This document shows positions 62,580 through 64,000 of a stretch of DNA of 64,000 nucleotides, in pieces. Source of the DNA: Alteromonadaceae bacterium (GTDB lineage Bacteria; Pseudomonadota; Gammaproteobacteria; Enterobacterales; Alteromonadaceae); NCBI GenBank assembly GCA_014872785.1, contig WKFJ01000006.1:62001-126000 (forward strand), written 5' to 3'. The notes under the pieces were generated by a model. That model was not told the origin of the DNA. It ran no database searches and saw only the letters and a program-made list of their open reading frames with translations. Each line of letters opens with the position of its first letter. Position 1 is the first letter of the stretch. The translations under genes were made by a program, and so were the position numbers.

Positions 62580-64000
62580 ATGCAAGCACTTTCAGGTTTA
62601 GACGCTTCGTTTTTATTTCTTGAGACTAACAAAATTCCTATGCACATCGGTGGCGTGGCTATATTAGAAGGAACACTAGAATTTGACGCGTTCCGCACCT
62701 TTTTAGCCGAACGTGTACATACGGTAGACAAGATGACACAAAAGCTGGTCACTTCTCCGATGAATGTAGACCGACCACATTGGTTGGAAGATGAGGACTT
62801 CGACCTTAACTTACATTTGATGCGCACCGCCCTGCCACGCCCGGGCGGCTGGAAAGAGTTGCGTTATATCGCCTCTAAAGTGTTTTCAACCAAACTCGAC
62901 CGCGACCGCCCACTTTGGGAGTTCACCTTCGTAGAGGGTATCGACACTATTCCACAAGTGCCAAAAGGCTCAGTCGCCGTTATTTCTAAAATTCACCACT
63001 CGGCCTTCGATGGAAAGTCAGGCGCCGAGTTGATGAGCATGCTGTTTGATGTGTCGCCAACACCTAAAAAGGTGCCTGCGAAAAAAGACAAACCCAAGCC
63101 AAAAGCACCAGGTGCGGTGAGCTTGCTGACGCAAGGCGCATTTAACGTTGTAGGCCGAACCACTAAATTACCGGGTTTGCTTTGGGAAACCGGCAAAGCC
63201 ACCCTTAAGACCAGTTACATTGCCAGAAAGCACGGCATCGATATGCCGACGCTACCGTTTTCTGCCCCCAAAACCCGTTTTAACGACAGCGTTAGCGCAG
63301 AGAGAATTTGGGATTCTTCCATACTTGACCTACATCGTGTGAAAGCGATACGCAAGGCAGTCAAAGACAGTACTTTAAATGATGTAGTTCTGACCATTTG
63401 TGCCGGTGCCTTGAGAAAGTACTTACAAGAAAAAGATGAATTACCAGATAAACCGCTTGTGGCTATGGTACCAGTCTCTACACGTACCGAAGCTGAAAAG
63501 GAAGATATGGGAAATCAGGTAGCGGCCATGTACATCCAGCTTGCGACAGACGAAGCCGACCCAATAAAACGACTGGAAACTATTCATATTAATACCATTA
63601 TTGGCAAACTCTACCAAGACGCTATCGATGCGCGAAAATTGATGGGTTATGCCGAGGTTATTCCGTTTGGGCTAGCTGGGGTTGCCGCCCGCTATTACAG
63701 CCGTGCGAACATCGCTAAAAAGCACAATGCTATTTTTAATCTGGTTATTACCAACGTACCAGGACCCCAAATTCCCTTGTATATGGCTGGGCAAAAACTG
63801 CTGGTGAACATGGGCACGGCACCGATTATCGACGGAATGGGACTGATTATTCCTGTATTTAGCTATAACGGCACTATCTCCATTAGCCCAACATCTGCAG
63901 TCAACATGATGCCGGATATGGCTAAATTTTGCCGTTACGTAAGAGAATCCGCAAATGAGCTCGAAGCAGCTGCATTAGCACTATTAGAAAAAGACGCGAA
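62580..64000 (+). CDS. Wax ester synthase/diacylglycerol acyltransferase, partial
   Basis: WS/DGAT enzyme making wax esters or triacylglycerol from acyl-CoA and an alcohol or diacylglycerol. It opens MQALSGLDASFLFLET, has the catalytic HHSAFDG (HHxxxDG, about residue 140) and NVPGPQIPLYMAG with GMGLIIPVFSYNG near the end. The window ends before the stop; about 473 codons are seen. Typical length is 450-550, so little is missing. Its diacylglycerol substrate would be a product of the PlcP-like enzyme. Confidence 0.92.
   Translation, partial: MQALSGLDASFLFLETNKIPMHIGGVAILEGTLEFDAFRTFLAERVHTVDKMTQKLVTSPMNVDRPHWLEDEDFDLNLHLMRTALPRPGGWKELRYIASKVFSTKLDRDRPLWEFTFVEGIDTIPQVPKGSVAVISKIHHSAFDGKSGAELMSMLFDVSPTPKKVPAKKDKPKPKAPGAVSLLTQGAFNVVGRTTKLPGLLWETGKATLKTSYIARKHGIDMPTLPFSAPKTRFNDSVSAERIWDSSILDLHRVKAIRKAVKDSTLNDVVLTICAGALRKYLQEKDELPDKPLVAMVPVSTRTEAEKEDMGNQVAAMYIQLATDEADPIKRLETIHINTIIGKLYQDAIDARKLMGYAEVIPFGLAGVAARYYSRANIAKKHNAIFNLVITNVPGPQIPLYMAGQKLLVNMGTAPIIDGMGLIIPVFSYNGTISISPTSAVNMMPDMAKFCRYVRESANELEAAALALLEKDA

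Noticed and set aside
1-64000. tRNA, rRNA, CRISPR, complete IS or prophage
   Set aside because: No cloverleaf-like gene, repeat-spacer array, transposase, integrase or phage structural gene was seen.

Overview
The window is a 64 kb piece of chromosome from a marine gammaproteobacterium, most likely of the Alteromonadales (Alteromonas/Glaciecola-like). The evidence is the protein style (Tdk, RpsT with a TTG start, DapE, AceK, OadGAB, RsgA, DUF2237, a wax ester synthase/DGAT), the low-to-mid 40s GC by eye, the dense gene packing on both strands and several marine-type functions (Na+ pump, phosphate-sparing lipids). I see no rRNA, tRNA, CRISPR array, complete insertion sequence or prophage. The only mobile elements found are short non-coding MITE-like repeats.

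Layout. 0-9 kb: thymidine kinase, two paralogous chemoreceptors flanking an acyl carrier protein phosphodiesterase, a K+/H+ antiporter with RCK domain, a WYL regulator with an inverted-repeat operator candidate, and a histone-deacetylase-family amidohydrolase. 9-14.5 kb: small unknown proteins, a hairpin-rich leader, a degenerate receiver/TPR-like protein, a metallo-beta-lactamase-fold hydrolase and an unknown membrane protein. 14.6-18.6 kb: a tight five-gene leftward operon (exported hydratase-like protein, SseA, AlkD-like glycosylase, PCuAC copper chaperone, DSD1-family enzyme). 18.7-33 kb: an oxidoreductase, CBS protein, thioredoxin-like protein, lone prepilin, acetyl-CoA hydrolase/GNAT fusion, S10 peptidase, a 7TMR-DISM histidine kinase, a CAT-like acetyltransferase and a coupled ECF sigma operon ending in a DUF3106 gene whose 3' end lies inside a MITE. 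33-45 kb: rpsT, M28 peptidase, a phosphate-starvation lipid locus (four 11-bp Pho-like repeats, PlcP-like metallophosphoesterase, OlsF), dapE, an SPFH/Arc-like pair and oadGAB. 45-64 kb: a CPBP protease, LepB paralogue, formyltransferase, a beta-lactamase-fold gene broken by one stop, small unknown proteins, aceK, ppgK, a panE/RibK-like/DUF192 operon, rsgA with an upstream ORF and hairpins, a small bacteriocin-like peptide gene behind a LexA-box-like palindrome, a transglutaminase-like/TPR lipoprotein and the start of a WS/DGAT gene that runs off the window.

The strongest system-level signals are: (1) the putative PhoB-controlled lipid remodelling unit at 35.4-38.4 kb, where a PlcP-like enzyme would strip phospholipids and OlsF would make a phosphate-free amino-acid lipid; (2) the orphan small gene at 59710-59874, with a double-glycine-type leader, its own terminator and a near-consensus LexA box upstream; (3) the structured leader with an 11-codon upstream ORF before rsgA; (4) a family of about 121-bp MITEs with 19-bp terminal inverted repeats, whose ends supply or abut the stop codons of neighbouring genes.
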